A stretch of 64,000 nt of DNA, taken from assembly GCF_005405925.1 (NCBI RefSeq), contig NZ_BJHV01000001.1, positions 10,416,001-10,480,000 on the forward strand, read 5' to 3'. Positions 9,804-17,834 of the stretch are shown here, one piece after another. The stretch is from Streptomyces antimycoticus (GTDB lineage: Bacteria; Actinomycetota; Actinomycetes; Streptomycetales; Streptomycetaceae). The notes under the pieces were generated by a model. That model searched no databases. It was not told the origin of the DNA and was given only the letters and a program-made list of their open reading frames with translations. The position numbers and the translations under genes are program-made. How positions within the stretch are numbered: position 1 is the stretch's first letter; every line of letters begins with the position of its first letter.

Positions 9804-10007
9804 TTACGGCTTCGCGCCGCCGCCCCTTGGGCTCTCCTCCCCTTGCGCGTGCTTCGGGCAGATCGGGTTGTGGCAGGTGCCCGGCATCCATAGAGGAACG
9901 AAGATTCCCATGGTCTTGTGCCGCGTGATCTTCGCGGTCAAGGGGTGGTGGCAGGCGCGGCACACACGCCCGGTCCGCGGTACCGTCGCTCGCTCGGCGC
10001 TGCACAT
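9804..10007 (-). CDS. Small Cys-rich (putative zinc-ribbon) hypothetical protein
   Basis: A 67-residue reading frame with CRACHHPLT near the N-terminus and CHNPICPKH further on, a spacing of paired cysteines that could hold one zinc ion. CxxCxxPLT-like motifs are common in short actinobacterial zinc-ribbon proteins, which is why I keep it. The rest is basic with no other recognisable feature. The ATG at 10007 lies 70 bases downstream of the TerC stop on the same strand, so it could be transcribed with TerC. An AT-richer patch (about 10010-10060) separates the two. Function unknown; it may still be a chance frame. Confidence 0.4.
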   Translation of the reverse strand: MCSAERATVPRTGRVCRACHHPLTAKITRHKTMGIFVPLWMPGTCHNPICPKHAQGEESPRGGGAKP

Positions 10008-10076
10008 AAGTACAGAATAGGATATTTTGCCATTAAATGGGACAAGTTTTGCAAAGAGGAGGACGGCGAAGTCTGG

Positions 10077-11132
10077 TCAGCTGTCCCGCGATGGGTCGTC
10101 CGTCTTCCGGGCCTCCCGCGCTGGGGGGCGGGCACCAGTCGGGTCGTAGGCAACGTCGCTCTCCTCCCGCCCGGCCGGAGCGGCCCCTTCCTGGGCGGTC
10201 GGGCGGGGGTGCCGAACGCTCAGTGCGACGGACGCTGCCAGGACCGTGACGATGACCGCCAGGCTGACCGGTGACGGAATCTCCGGGATGCTGTTGCTGA
10301 CCAGCTTGTGGGACGCCTGAAGGATCAGCTTCACGCCGATGAAGGAGAGGATCAGCGCAAGGCCCTTGCTGAGGTAGTGGAACCGGTCCAGCAGCCCGGC
10401 GAGCAGGAAGTACAGGGCGCGCAGGCCGAGGATGGCGAAGGCGTTGCTGGTGTAGACGATGAAGGCGTCGTCGCTGACCGCGAGAACGGCGGGCACGCTG
10501 TCCACGGCGAAGACCAGGTCGGCCGCCTCGATCGCGGCGACGACCGCGAGCAGCGGGGTGGCGACGCGTTTGCCGGCCTCTATGACGAAGAACTTCATCC
10601 CGGCGTACTCATCCCGAACGGGCATGACCTTGCGCAGCAGCCGCACGGCGATGCTTTTGCCCGGGTCGAAGCTCTCGTCCTCCTCATGGAGGATCTTGTA
10701 GGTGCTGTAGAAGAGGATGGCCGCGAAGACGAACAGCACCGCGGTGAACCTGCTGACCACGGCAACTCCGGCGGCCAGGAAGATGCCGCGGAACACCAGC
10801 GCGCCCACGACGCCGAAGAACAGGACGCGGTGCTGGTAGGCGCGCGGCACCTTGAAGTAGGCGAAGATCAGCGCGAAGACGAACAGGTTGTCGACTGACA
10901 GGCTCTTCTCCAGCAGCCACGCGGTGGTGTACTCCACCCCCGGCGTCATGCCCAGAACCAGGAAGATGACCGCCCCGAAGATCAGGGCGAGACCGACCCA
11001 CACCCCGCTCCAGGCGGCGGCTTCCTTGAACCCGATGATGTGCGCCTCCCGGTGCGCCAGCAGGTCCACCGTCAGCGACACGATCACGGTGACGGCGAAC
11101 GCCGCCCACAGCCACATCGGCACATCGAGCAC
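10077..11132 (-). CDS. TerC family integral membrane protein
   Basis: TerC/Alx-type membrane protein of about 351 residues with eight or nine hydrophobic segments. The family signature regions are present: EKSLSVDNLFVFALIF, with the conserved acidic Asp-Asn, and AADLVFAVDSVPAVLAVS in the second half. Members export or handle metal ions, mainly manganese, during secretion and metal or tellurite stress. I chose GTG 11132 because AAGGGG lies a few bases upstream and the protein then begins VLDVPMWLWAAF as in relatives; GTG 11150 is possible. The C-terminal tail is hydrophilic and Pro/Glu-rich. The 293 bases upstream hold no gene. I looked there for a yybP-ykoY manganese riboswitch and did not recognise one. 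Confidence 0.9.
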   Translation of the reverse strand: MLDVPMWLWAAFAVTVIVSLTVDLLAHREAHIIGFKEAAAWSGVWVGLALIFGAVIFLVLGMTPGVEYTTAWLLEKSLSVDNLFVFALIFAYFKVPRAYQHRVLFFGVVGALVFRGIFLAAGVAVVSRFTAVLFVFAAILFYSTYKILHEEDESFDPGKSIAVRLLRKVMPVRDEYAGMKFFVIEAGKRVATPLLAVVAAIEAADLVFAVDSVPAVLAVSDDAFIVYTSNAFAILGLRALYFLLAGLLDRFHYLSKGLALILSFIGVKLILQASHKLVSNSIPEIPSPVSLAVIVTVLAASVALSVRHPRPTAQEGAAPAGREESDVAYDPTGARPPAREARKTDDPSRDS

Positions 11133-11425
11133 GAAAAGCCCCTTACGCACAGATGGGGGGTGAATCCCGCCTTAGGTGAAAGTCTGACCCAGCAGTTCCG
11201 GCTTGTCGCCCGCACCCGCACGATGGTCACTCCCGGACCGGGTCTGTCACGAACGGTGTAGCCGGGGTGGGGGCGAGGGCTGCTGCGAGGCGTCCGTGCC
11301 GAACCGCGTCTCGCGGCCGGAGCGCGTGGTCGGTGTGGATCAGGTGCGGGCGAGGTCGAGACTGGAGGCGGGTCCGGCCGAGGCGAGTGGGTTGCCGAGG
11401 CCGTGCTTGACGCGGGGCGGGGGCG

Positions 11426-11896
11426 TCAGGACCGGAACCGGGCTGCCGGGCCGGGCCTGGCGCTGACGTCGGAGGGGGACAGGGAGGTATGCCCCCGCTC
11501 GCACTGGACCATCACCCGCACCGGCGCTTCGCACGTGTCGTGCCGGAGATCGAGGACCGGCCCCTCCTCGTTGTCTCCCGTGTACGCTTCGCCCCACTGC
11601 TTCAGCGCCACCAGGACGGGCCAGAGGTCCCAGCCCTTGCGGGTCAGGCGGTATTCGTTGCGCGAGCGGCTGCCGGGTTCCTGATACTGGACGGTCTTCA
11701 GGATGCCGGCCGCGGTCAGCTTTCTGAGGCGATCGCTGAGGACCGCCTCCGACAGGCCGATGTGGCGGCGGAACTCGTCGAAGCGGCGGATGCCGTTACT
11801 TGCGTCGCGCAGGATGAGCAACGTCCACTTCTCCCCGACCAGATCAAGCGTGAGCTGGACCGGGCAGTTCTCCGTGCTCGCCTCAAGCCACTCCAT
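11426..11896 (-). CDS. HxlR-type winged-helix transcriptional regulator
   Basis: A 156-residue member of the HxlR family of dimeric winged-helix regulators. The family features are all present: an N-terminal Cys (STENCPVQLTLDLVGEKWT), then LLILRDASNGIRRFDEFRR, LSEAVLSDRLRKLTAAGIL (recognition helix) and the wing EYRLTRKGWDLWPVL. The tail after residue 115 is Gly/Pro/Ser-rich. The gene is divergent from a PaaI-type thioesterase, with 92 bases between starts, so it probably controls that gene and itself. An inverted repeat with arms 11913-11921 and 11962-11970 brackets the shared promoter region and is the likely binding site. Confidence 0.93.
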   Translation of the reverse strand: MEWLEASTENCPVQLTLDLVGEKWTLLILRDASNGIRRFDEFRRHIGLSEAVLSDRLRKLTAAGILKTVQYQEPGSRSRNEYRLTRKGWDLWPVLVALKQWGEAYTGDNEEGPVLDLRHDTCEAPVRVMVQCERGHTSLSPSDVSARPGPAARFRS

Positions 11897-11912
11897 CTCT
11901 CCATCGTAAGCC

Positions 11913-11970
11913 CTGACTTCGCAATTGACAGTCAGGTCTCCACCGGGCTAGCTTCGCCATTCGAAGTCAG
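11913..11970 (+). promoter_or_regulatory. Promoter and inverted-repeat operator between hxlR and thioesterase genes
   Basis: A good promoter faces the thioesterase: TTGACA at 11925-11930, an 18-base spacer and TAGCTT at 11949-11954. It is bracketed by a perfect 9-base inverted repeat, CTGACTTCG at 11913-11921 and CGAAGTCAG at 11962-11970, four turns of helix apart. HxlR proteins often bind such repeats in divergent intergenic regions. Assignment to the adjacent HxlR protein is inference. Confidence 0.65.
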
Positions 11971-11988
11971 ATCGGGAGGAGCGGGGCC

Positions 11989-12483
11989 GTGGGACGAACG
12001 CGCACGTACGAGTGGGAGGACCCGGCGCTCACGGCAGCGGCCGTGGGGCAGACTTCCGGTCTGGATTTCCTGCGTGAGTTGCAGGCAGGCCGGCTTCCCG
12101 GGGCGCCTGTGGGCGCGACCGTGGGCTTCTTGCTCGACGAGGTGGAGAAGGGCCGTGTGGTGTTCTCGCTGGTGCCGGGGGAGGAGCACTACAACCCCAT
12201 CGGCAGCGTGCACGGCGGCATCTATGCCACGCTGCTCGACTCGGCCGCCGGCTGCGCCGTCCAGTCGACGCTTCCACCGGCCATGGCCTACACCTCACTT
12301 GACCTGACCGTGAAGTTCCTGCGCCGGATCACCGTGGAGACAGGCACGGTCCGCGCGATCGGCACGGTGGTCAGCAGCGGCCGCCAAACCGCTCTTGCCC
12401 AGGCCCAGTTGGTCGACGCGACGGACCGTGTACTCGCCCACGCCACCAGCACCTGCATGTTGTTCCCGCTGTCGGCGGCGTGA
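11989..12483 (+). CDS. PaaI-family hotdog acyl-CoA thioesterase
   Basis: A 164-residue hotdog-fold thioesterase. The family core NPIGSVHGGIYATLLDSAAG is seen near residue 67, with the HGG that positions the thioester, followed by YTSLDLTVKFLRRI and the C-terminal strand ATSTCMLFPL. It should hydrolyse an acyl- or aryl-acyl-CoA in the cytoplasm; the exact substrate cannot be read. Start GTG 11989, with GGGAGGAGC at 11974-11982 as ribosome binding site. It is divergent from the HxlR gene, which probably regulates it through the operator at 11913-11970. Confidence 0.9.
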   Translation: MGRTRTYEWEDPALTAAAVGQTSGLDFLRELQAGRLPGAPVGATVGFLLDEVEKGRVVFSLVPGEEHYNPIGSVHGGIYATLLDSAAGCAVQSTLPPAMAYTSLDLTVKFLRRITVETGTVRAIGTVVSSGRQTALAQAQLVDATDRVLAHATSTCMLFPLSAA

Positions 12484-12576
12484 GCCGCCCCGCACCAGAG
12501 CGTTAGCGGCGGCCGGCCGTGGCAACCGCGGACGACGCGGCCGCGGCCACGGCGGCCGGATCCGCAGCGGCATGGC

Positions 12577-13728
12577 TCACGGCCGGACCACGCACGCGGT
12601 GATGTCTGCGGCCATGGGGGTCCGGATGGTGACGACCTCGTTCGCGATCGTCACAGAGCTGTGCACCCTGCCCGGCCAAGGGAACGGCCGGGGGTCGCGG
12701 ACCTCCTTGACCACGCTCGCTGTCCGCTCAGAGGGACTGGCGCCGGACACCGCATGGTGCCAGCTCGGGTCAGGCCCCCGGGCGGGTGACCAGGCGGCCC
12801 GGGCCTTGCCGTGGCGGAGCCGGTCCAGGCCCTCGTTGAGGTCGGCGAAGGGAATCTCTTCCACGATCGGGGTGATCCGGCCCTCCGCGATGAAGCCGAG
12901 CACCTGGCGGTATTCGTCCTTGCTGGCGCCGTAGGAGCCGCGGAGTTCCACGCTTTTGCGGATGAGGCTGCCGTTGGAGAACGTCGTGGTCTTCGTGCCG
13001 AGGCCGACGACGACCACGCGGCCGAGGCGGCGTACGGCATCGATCGCGTCCGACGTGGTGGAGCCCACGCCCGCGAAGTCGATGATGGCGTCGGGCCGCA
13101 GATCCGCCAGCGCGGTGACGTCGGTGAAGCACTCGCGGGCGCCCGCCGCGCGGGCCGCTTCGAAGGTGTCGGGGTTGATGTCCACGCCGTAGACCGTGGC
13201 CCCCGCGATCACTCCCGTACGGACTCCATTGAGGCCGAGGCCGCCCAGGCCGACGACAGCGATCACATCGCCCGGTTTGGCCTGAGCTTCGGTGCGGACC
13301 GCATGGTAGGCCGTGACGACCGAGTCCGTGGCGACGGCCGCATGGACCGTGGAGACGTTGTCGGGCAGGGGGACAAGAGTGGAGGCATGGGCCACCAGGC
13401 GTTCGGCATAGCCGCCGTCGAGGCCGATGCCCGGCGCGTACGACGCCTTGACCTCCGGGTGCGCGATGATCGCGACGGCCACGCGGTCGCCTATCGCATA
13501 GCCCTCCACCCCCTCGCCGAGGGCGGCGACAGTGCCCGCGACCTCGTGGCCGAGCGTGAAGGGCGGTCGGACGATGGGCTCGATCATGCCGTCGATCACA
13601 TGGACGTCGGAGTGGCACAGTCCGGCGGCCTCGACGTCCACCACGACCCAGCCCGGGCCGGCCACCGGGTCCGCCAGTTCGGCACCCTGCAGCGGGGCGC
13701 CCTTCGCCACGTACCGGAAGGCCTTCAT
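12577..13728 (-). CDS. Zinc-dependent alcohol dehydrogenase with frameshifted C-terminus
   Basis: NAD(P)-dependent medium-chain alcohol dehydrogenase. Visible are the catalytic-zinc segment AAGLCHSDVHVIDG, GHEVAGTVAALGEGV, the cofactor motif VVGLGGLGLNGV and VYGVDINPD, whose acidic residue favours NAD. After GLDRLRHGKAR the frame runs into an unrelated tail of about 62 residues rich in Ser, Pro and Arg, ending at 12577. In the neighbouring frame the sequence reads GRLVTRPGA and stops at 12770, the normal ending of this family. One G missing from the run near 12798-12803 explains the difference, so the natural gene is probably 12770-13728. GGAG lies 8 bases before ATG 13728. The structural-zinc Cys cluster is not seen. 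Confidence 0.88.
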   Translation of the reverse strand: MKAFRYVAKGAPLQGAELADPVAGPGWVVVDVEAAGLCHSDVHVIDGMIEPIVRPPFTLGHEVAGTVAALGEGVEGYAIGDRVAVAIIAHPEVKASYAPGIGLDGGYAERLVAHASTLVPLPDNVSTVHAAVATDSVVTAYHAVRTEAQAKPGDVIAVVGLGGLGLNGVRTGVIAGATVYGVDINPDTFEAARAAGARECFTDVTALADLRPDAIIDFAGVGSTTSDAIDAVRRLGRVVVVGLGTKTTTFSNGSLIRKSVELRGSYGASKDEYRQVLGFIAEGRITPIVEEIPFADLNEGLDRLRHGKARAAWSPARGPDPSWHHAVSGASPSERTASVVKEVRDPRPFPWPGRVHSSVTIANEVVTIRTPMAADITACVVRP

Positions 13729-14043
13729 CGACTACTCCAAAGTTCACTTGAGACGAACCGCCGCCGCAGCCTACCGCTGTGTCAGTTCCCGTTGACCGGC
13801 GGGCGGTTGGCTCTGGCCCGGGCGGTGTTCGTCCGCAGCGTCCAGCGTTGCGGCACAGCGCCCTCGTCGTCGCTCAGCAGCAGCGGTCCCGGCTTCCGAC
13901 CACGACGCGGCACATCCGGCAGCCGGGTCCGGAGGCTGATCATGTGTATGCGGACGCGGTAGACTCGTCAAGGATTTTCGTACCAAAAGTGCCAAGAAAC
14001 GTGCCCCACGTCTGATTTCAGGTGTTTCAAGGAGTAGATAACC
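13729..14043. other. Divergent intergenic region (alcohol dehydrogenase / TetR)
   Basis: No gene found. A possible -10 TAGACT at 13960-13965 faces the TetR gene. The last 80 bases before the TetR start are clearly AT-richer than the surroundings. I could not find a copy of the 18-bp operator seen at 15066-15122. Confidence 0.4.
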
Positions 14044-14658
14044 GTGCCGTCGAGGCAGAGTTCCGCACCTCGTTACAGCGTTGGCCAGGAAGTTATTTTT
14101 CAAGCGGCGCTGGAATGTTTTTACCGGCACGGATACGATGGCACTTCGGTACGTGATATCGCCAAGGCGTCCGGCACTACACCGGCTGCCATGTATCATT
14201 ATTACGAATCGAAGCAGGATCTGCTGGTAGATATCATCGGCCGCTTTATGGGGCAGTCGATTGAGGTCACGAGTGCAGCCATCGGAACAGAGAACGGACC
14301 TTCTGCGCAACTGTTCGCCGCAGCCCGTTCGCACGTTCTGTGGAACGCATCCGACGTGGTGTCGAGTTTCGTTGTCAACAGCGAGATCCGTAGCCTTGAA
14401 CCGGTCAATCGACGTCGCGTCATCGCCCAGCGGGACAAGCTGCAGCGCATGTTCGACGCGGTGGTCGAGCACGGCGTGGCCGAGGCCGTCTTTGCCACGC
14501 CCTGGCCGAGGGAGGCCAGTCGAGCCGTGGTGACCATGTGTACCGCCGTCGCCAACTGGTACAAGAGCAGCGGAGAGCTGTCGCCCGAAGAGATCGCGGA
14601 CCGTTACGGCGCCATGGCTTTGTCGCTGGTGGGCGCCCGAGAGATGAATCCGATGTAG
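14044..14658 (+). CDS. TetR family transcriptional regulator
   Basis: A 204-residue TetR protein. The N-terminal helix-turn-helix reads ALECFYRHGYDGTSVRDIAK followed by SGTTPAAMYHYYESKQDLL, an orthodox DNA-binding domain. The C-terminal ligand domain has no obvious relative beyond acyl-CoA-responsive regulators of the KstR2/FadR type. Start GTG 14044, preceded by AAGGAG at 14028-14033. The first third has noticeably lower GC than the neighbours, including T runs and AT-ending codons, hinting at a different origin. It sits upstream of, and in the same direction as, a five-gene catabolic operon whose promoter carries two 18-bp palindromes typical of TetR operators. I infer it is the operon repressor. 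Confidence 0.9.
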   Translation: MPSRQSSAPRYSVGQEVIFQAALECFYRHGYDGTSVRDIAKASGTTPAAMYHYYESKQDLLVDIIGRFMGQSIEVTSAAIGTENGPSAQLFAAARSHVLWNASDVVSSFVVNSEIRSLEPVNRRRVIAQRDKLQRMFDAVVEHGVAEAVFATPWPREASRAVVTMCTAVANWYKSSGELSPEEIADRYGAMALSLVGAREMNPM

Positions 14659-15065
14659 CTCGACTTCCTTCCTCCTGTCCAAGGTGCGGAGGCAGGTTAT
14701 CCCTTACGGTCCGCCGGGTCCATGAGGTGCTCTTCCTGACCCAGGACATTGCAGCGCATGTTGCGCGCAAGAATACGGGATTCAGGACCCCCCCTTTTTT
14801 TGGTCCCTCGGTGGGCATGCGGCCGTTGGTGTGCCGCTGACGATATTCGACGGCTGTCCAGTTTTCTCCGCCAGTGCCAAGCCCCGGTCCGACGGGCGCA
14901 ATGCCCGTGTGCGACGGTGCCACGCTGTGATTGCAGCCGTGCGCGGGGCCTCAATTGCCTTCCATGCGCCCTGGTCCATCTGATGGGCGGATCGGGACGC
15001 CCCCACCCGCAACGGGACGTGCTGCCGGTGTGGAGGTCCGCGACGTCCATGCTCCCATTTGATGT
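14659..15065. other. Intergenic stretch between tetR and the catabolic operon
   Basis: About 400 bases with no supported gene on either strand. It contains a C/T-rich patch with a run of seven T following seven C near 14790-14803, and no clear terminator. The control region proper begins at 15066. Confidence 0.4.
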
Positions 15066-15130
15066 CCTGAACGGTCGTTTAGTCAATGGCTTCACCCGGC
15101 ATTGCCTAAACGATCGTTTAGGTCTACTCT
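15066..15130 (+). promoter_or_regulatory. Promoter with two tandem TetR-type operators
   Basis: A perfect 18-bp palindrome, CCTAAACGATCGTTTAGG, lies at 15105-15122. A second copy with three mismatches, CCTGAACGGTCGTTTAGT, lies at 15066-15083, exactly 39 bases upstream. The perfect site fills the 17-base spacer of a promoter with -35 TTGCCT at 15102-15107 and -10 TACTCT at 15125-15130, so binding would block RNA polymerase. The start codon of the aldehyde dehydrogenase is at 15178. Size and position fit a TetR dimer or pair of dimers; the adjacent TetR protein is the obvious candidate. Confidence 0.8.
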
Positions 15131-15177
15131 GCGGCGGACGTACAGGGCTACATGCCACGACGCAGCCGGAGGGACTC

Positions 15178-16605
15178 ATGCCGCATCAGTGGACCGCACA
15201 CTTCATCGCCGGGAGGTGGGAGCACGAACAGGGCGGGCGCCCGATCCAGGTGGAGAACCCCGCCACCGGGCGGGTGATCGGGTCCGTGCCGGAGGGAGAC
15301 GCCCGGCACGTGGACCGGGCCGTCGAAGCGGCCCGCGATGCTCTCGCGGGATGGTCGAAGTGGACCGTGGAGGACCGTGCCCGGCTGCTCGACCGGCTGG
15401 CCGCACTGCTGGAGGAGCGCCAGGAGCAGATGGCGCAGACGGTGACCGCGGAACTCGGTGCACCGATCAAACTGGCGCGCGGATTGCATGCCGCGCTGCC
15501 GGTGAATGACGTACGGGAGACTGCTCGCGCTCTGCGCGCGATGGAGTTCGAGACCGGGGTGGCCAACTCTCGTGTCCACTCCGTTCCCGTTGGCGTCGTT
15601 GGGGCGATCACGCCCTGGAATTACCCGGTCCACCAGGTCGTCAGCAAGATAGTCCCAGCCATCGCCGCAGGCTGCACGGTTGTGCTCAAGCCCAGTGAAC
15701 TCGCCCCGCTCAGTGCGTTGCTGCTGGCCCGGACCATGCAGGAGGCCGGTCTTCCGGACGGGGTACTGAACGTCGTCAACGGCAACGGGCCGGCCGTGGG
15801 CCAGGCCATCGTGGACCATGTCGGAGTCGACGCGGTGTCGTTCACTGGGTCGGAGGCAACCGGCCGTGCGGTGGCCCAGCAGGCAGCGCGGACCTTGAAG
15901 CGCATCACCCTGGAACTCGGCGGGAAGTCCGCCAACGTCATCCTGGACGACGCTGACCTCGTCAAGGCGGTCAAAGTCGGGGTCGCCAACTGCTTCTTGA
16001 ACTCCGGGCAGAGCTGTAACGCGCTGACCCGACTGCTGGTGCCCTTTGAGATGCTCGCCGAGACCGAGGAGATCGCGGCCGCGGCGGCCGCGCGGTACGT
16101 CCCCGGCGACCCGACCGACGAGCGGACCAGGATCGGGCCGCTGGTGAGCGCGCGACAGCGGGCGCAGGTCGTCGCCGCGATCGAGCGTGGCGTGTCCGAT
16201 GGGGCCAAGCTCATCGCCGGGGGACCCCAGCGGCCGTCCGGGCAGACGCTGGAGACCGGGCACTATGTGTGGCCCACTGTCTTCACCCAAGTGGATCCTG
16301 GGTCCTTCCTCGCCCAGGAGGAGATCTTCGGCCCGGTGCTGTCCATCATCGGGTACGCCGACGAGGCCGATGCCATTGCCATCGCCAACAACTCCCGTTT
16401 CGGCCTCGGCGGCGCGGTCTGGTCGGCCGACGTCGACCGGGCCCGTACCGCCGCGCGGCAGATACATACCGGACAGGTCGACATCAACGGCGGGGCGTTC
16501 AACCCGGCGGCCCCGTTCGGCGGGGTCAAGAACTCCGGCTACGGCCGCGAACTGGGGCGCGCGGGTATCGAGGAGTTCCTCTACCAGCAATCCCTGCAGT
16601 TCTAG
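15178..16605 (+). CDS. NAD(P)-dependent aldehyde dehydrogenase
   Basis: Aldehyde dehydrogenase superfamily enzyme, 475 residues, oxidising an aldehyde to its carboxylic acid. The cofactor-binding segment GVVGAITPWNYPVHQVVSKI, the general base in ITLELGGKSANVIL near residue 250 and the nucleophile Cys in NSGQSCNALTR near residue 283 are all intact. The tail PFGGVKNSGYGRELG is also conserved. Start ATG 15178, with GGAGGGA at 15168-15174. It is the first gene of an operon continuing with an acyl-CoA dehydrogenase, a symporter, an enoyl-CoA hydratase and a CoA-transferase, and lies directly behind the TetR operators. Its product acid could be the substrate activated by the CoA-transferase at the operon end. 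Confidence 0.95.
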   Translation: MPHQWTAHFIAGRWEHEQGGRPIQVENPATGRVIGSVPEGDARHVDRAVEAARDALAGWSKWTVEDRARLLDRLAALLEERQEQMAQTVTAELGAPIKLARGLHAALPVNDVRETARALRAMEFETGVANSRVHSVPVGVVGAITPWNYPVHQVVSKIVPAIAAGCTVVLKPSELAPLSALLLARTMQEAGLPDGVLNVVNGNGPAVGQAIVDHVGVDAVSFTGSEATGRAVAQQAARTLKRITLELGGKSANVILDDADLVKAVKVGVANCFLNSGQSCNALTRLLVPFEMLAETEEIAAAAAARYVPGDPTDERTRIGPLVSARQRAQVVAAIERGVSDGAKLIAGGPQRPSGQTLETGHYVWPTVFTQVDPGSFLAQEEIFGPVLSIIGYADEADAIAIANNSRFGLGGAVWSADVDRARTAARQIHTGQVDINGGAFNPAAPFGGVKNSGYGRELGRAGIEEFLYQQSLQF

Positions 16606-16634
16606 GCGGACGCAACAACAGATGGGAGCCGCAC

Positions 16635-17762
16635 ATGGGACATGAGCCCGAGATCCCGGGCCGGGACCAACAGTGGGTCGACGTGGGCCGGACAGCCGCC
16701 AGCGCGATCCGCGCCGTTCGCCCGGCCGGCACTCCGTGGTCGCGTGCGCAACTGCTGGAGACGTTCGTCGGACTTCGATCGACCGGATACCTGGGATCGA
16801 CGATCGCGAAGAAGGCGGGCGGAGCCGGCCTCGAGCTCGGTCAGTTCGCTTCGCTGACCGAAGGGCTGGCCTCTTCGGCGCCCTTCCTGTCGAACCACAG
16901 CGTCCAGCGCTTCATCGCCAGGTCCGGCAGCCCTGAGGCAAAGCAACAGGTGCTGCCCGGCCTGCTCGGCGGAACCAGCATCGGAGCCGTGGCCGTGACC
17001 GAGCCGCAGGGCGGCAGCAGCCTCAAGAACCTGCGCACCAGAATCCTCCCGGGCCGCAAGACATTGATCCTGACCGGACGCAAGGGCTGGGTGACCCACG
17101 CGATGACGGCCGACATCGCCGCCGTTCTGGCCGCTGACGAACAGGGGAACCGGGTACGGGTGCTCGTCGACCTGGCTGCCCCCGGCGTGGTGCGGGAACC
17201 GCTGCGCGCCCGCGGACTGCGTCATCTCACCTTCGGAACACTGCTGTTCAACGAGGTGGAGATCGAGACGTGGCGGATCCTCGATGAGGACGGGGCGGCC
17301 GGGGCAAAGGCCGGCTTCGGTGTGGCGCGCGTGCTGGTCGCCGTGCAGGCTGTGGCCCTCGCGTTCCAGGCGCTCGACCAGACCGCGCAGTACCTGGCGA
17401 CGCGCACCGCGCGCGGCGTCCGGGTCATCGACCTGGACATCACCACCCAGCGGCTCGGCGCTCTTGTCGCCGAATTGCAGGGCGCTCGCCTGCTGGCCTA
17501 CCACGCGGTCGAGGCCGTCGAAGCGGGCCATGAGTCGGCGGCGGCACTGGCCAGCGGCGCCAAGGCGCACGCCTGCGCTGTCGCCGTTCGCGCCTGTACC
17601 GACTTGGTGGCCATGTGTGCCGGACACGGTCTGGACCTCGGGACCGGTATAGCGGACTACCGCGACGACGCGGAGATGCTCGCAACCGCCGACGGGACCG
17701 GACTGGTCAACAGCATTCTCTGGGGCGCCTACGTCAAGAGCCACCTCGCCGGATGTTGCTAG
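16635..17762 (+). CDS. Acyl-CoA dehydrogenase family protein
   Basis: A 375-residue flavoprotein of the acyl-CoA dehydrogenase superfamily. It follows the family layout: helical N-domain, a middle beta-domain with VAVTEPQGGSSLKNLRTR (the FAD/substrate TEP motif near residue 118) and a helical C-domain with FGVARVLVAVQAVALAFQAL and CAGHGLDLGTGIADYRDDAEM. The C-terminal part lacks the common YGGxGY and GTxEI strings, so it is a divergent member and its oxidation substrate cannot be named. Start ATG 16635, 29 bases after the aldehyde dehydrogenase stop; GGGAGCC is a weak binding site. It probably desaturates the CoA ester made within this operon. Confidence 0.85.
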   Translation: MGHEPEIPGRDQQWVDVGRTAASAIRAVRPAGTPWSRAQLLETFVGLRSTGYLGSTIAKKAGGAGLELGQFASLTEGLASSAPFLSNHSVQRFIARSGSPEAKQQVLPGLLGGTSIGAVAVTEPQGGSSLKNLRTRILPGRKTLILTGRKGWVTHAMTADIAAVLAADEQGNRVRVLVDLAAPGVVREPLRARGLRHLTFGTLLFNEVEIETWRILDEDGAAGAKAGFGVARVLVAVQAVALAFQALDQTAQYLATRTARGVRVIDLDITTQRLGALVAELQGARLLAYHAVEAVEAGHESAAALASGAKAHACAVAVRACTDLVAMCAGHGLDLGTGIADYRDDAEMLATADGTGLVNSILWGAYVKSHLAGCC

Positions 17763-17834
17763 GGGCCATCGCGGGCCACGCCCCGCACCTTCAGAGTCGG
17801 CAGAAAGCCGGAGCCGTCAGCCCAAGGAGAAACA

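Noticed and set aside
7621..10005. A 794-codon open frame on the minus strand opposite the ABC exporter
   Set aside because: Low-complexity Gly/Gln/His/Asp composition without motifs; the plus strand encodes all ABC ATPase motifs.
11133..11425. Possible manganese (yybP-ykoY) riboswitch upstream of TerC
   Set aside because: The conserved core strings of that riboswitch were not found on the minus strand.
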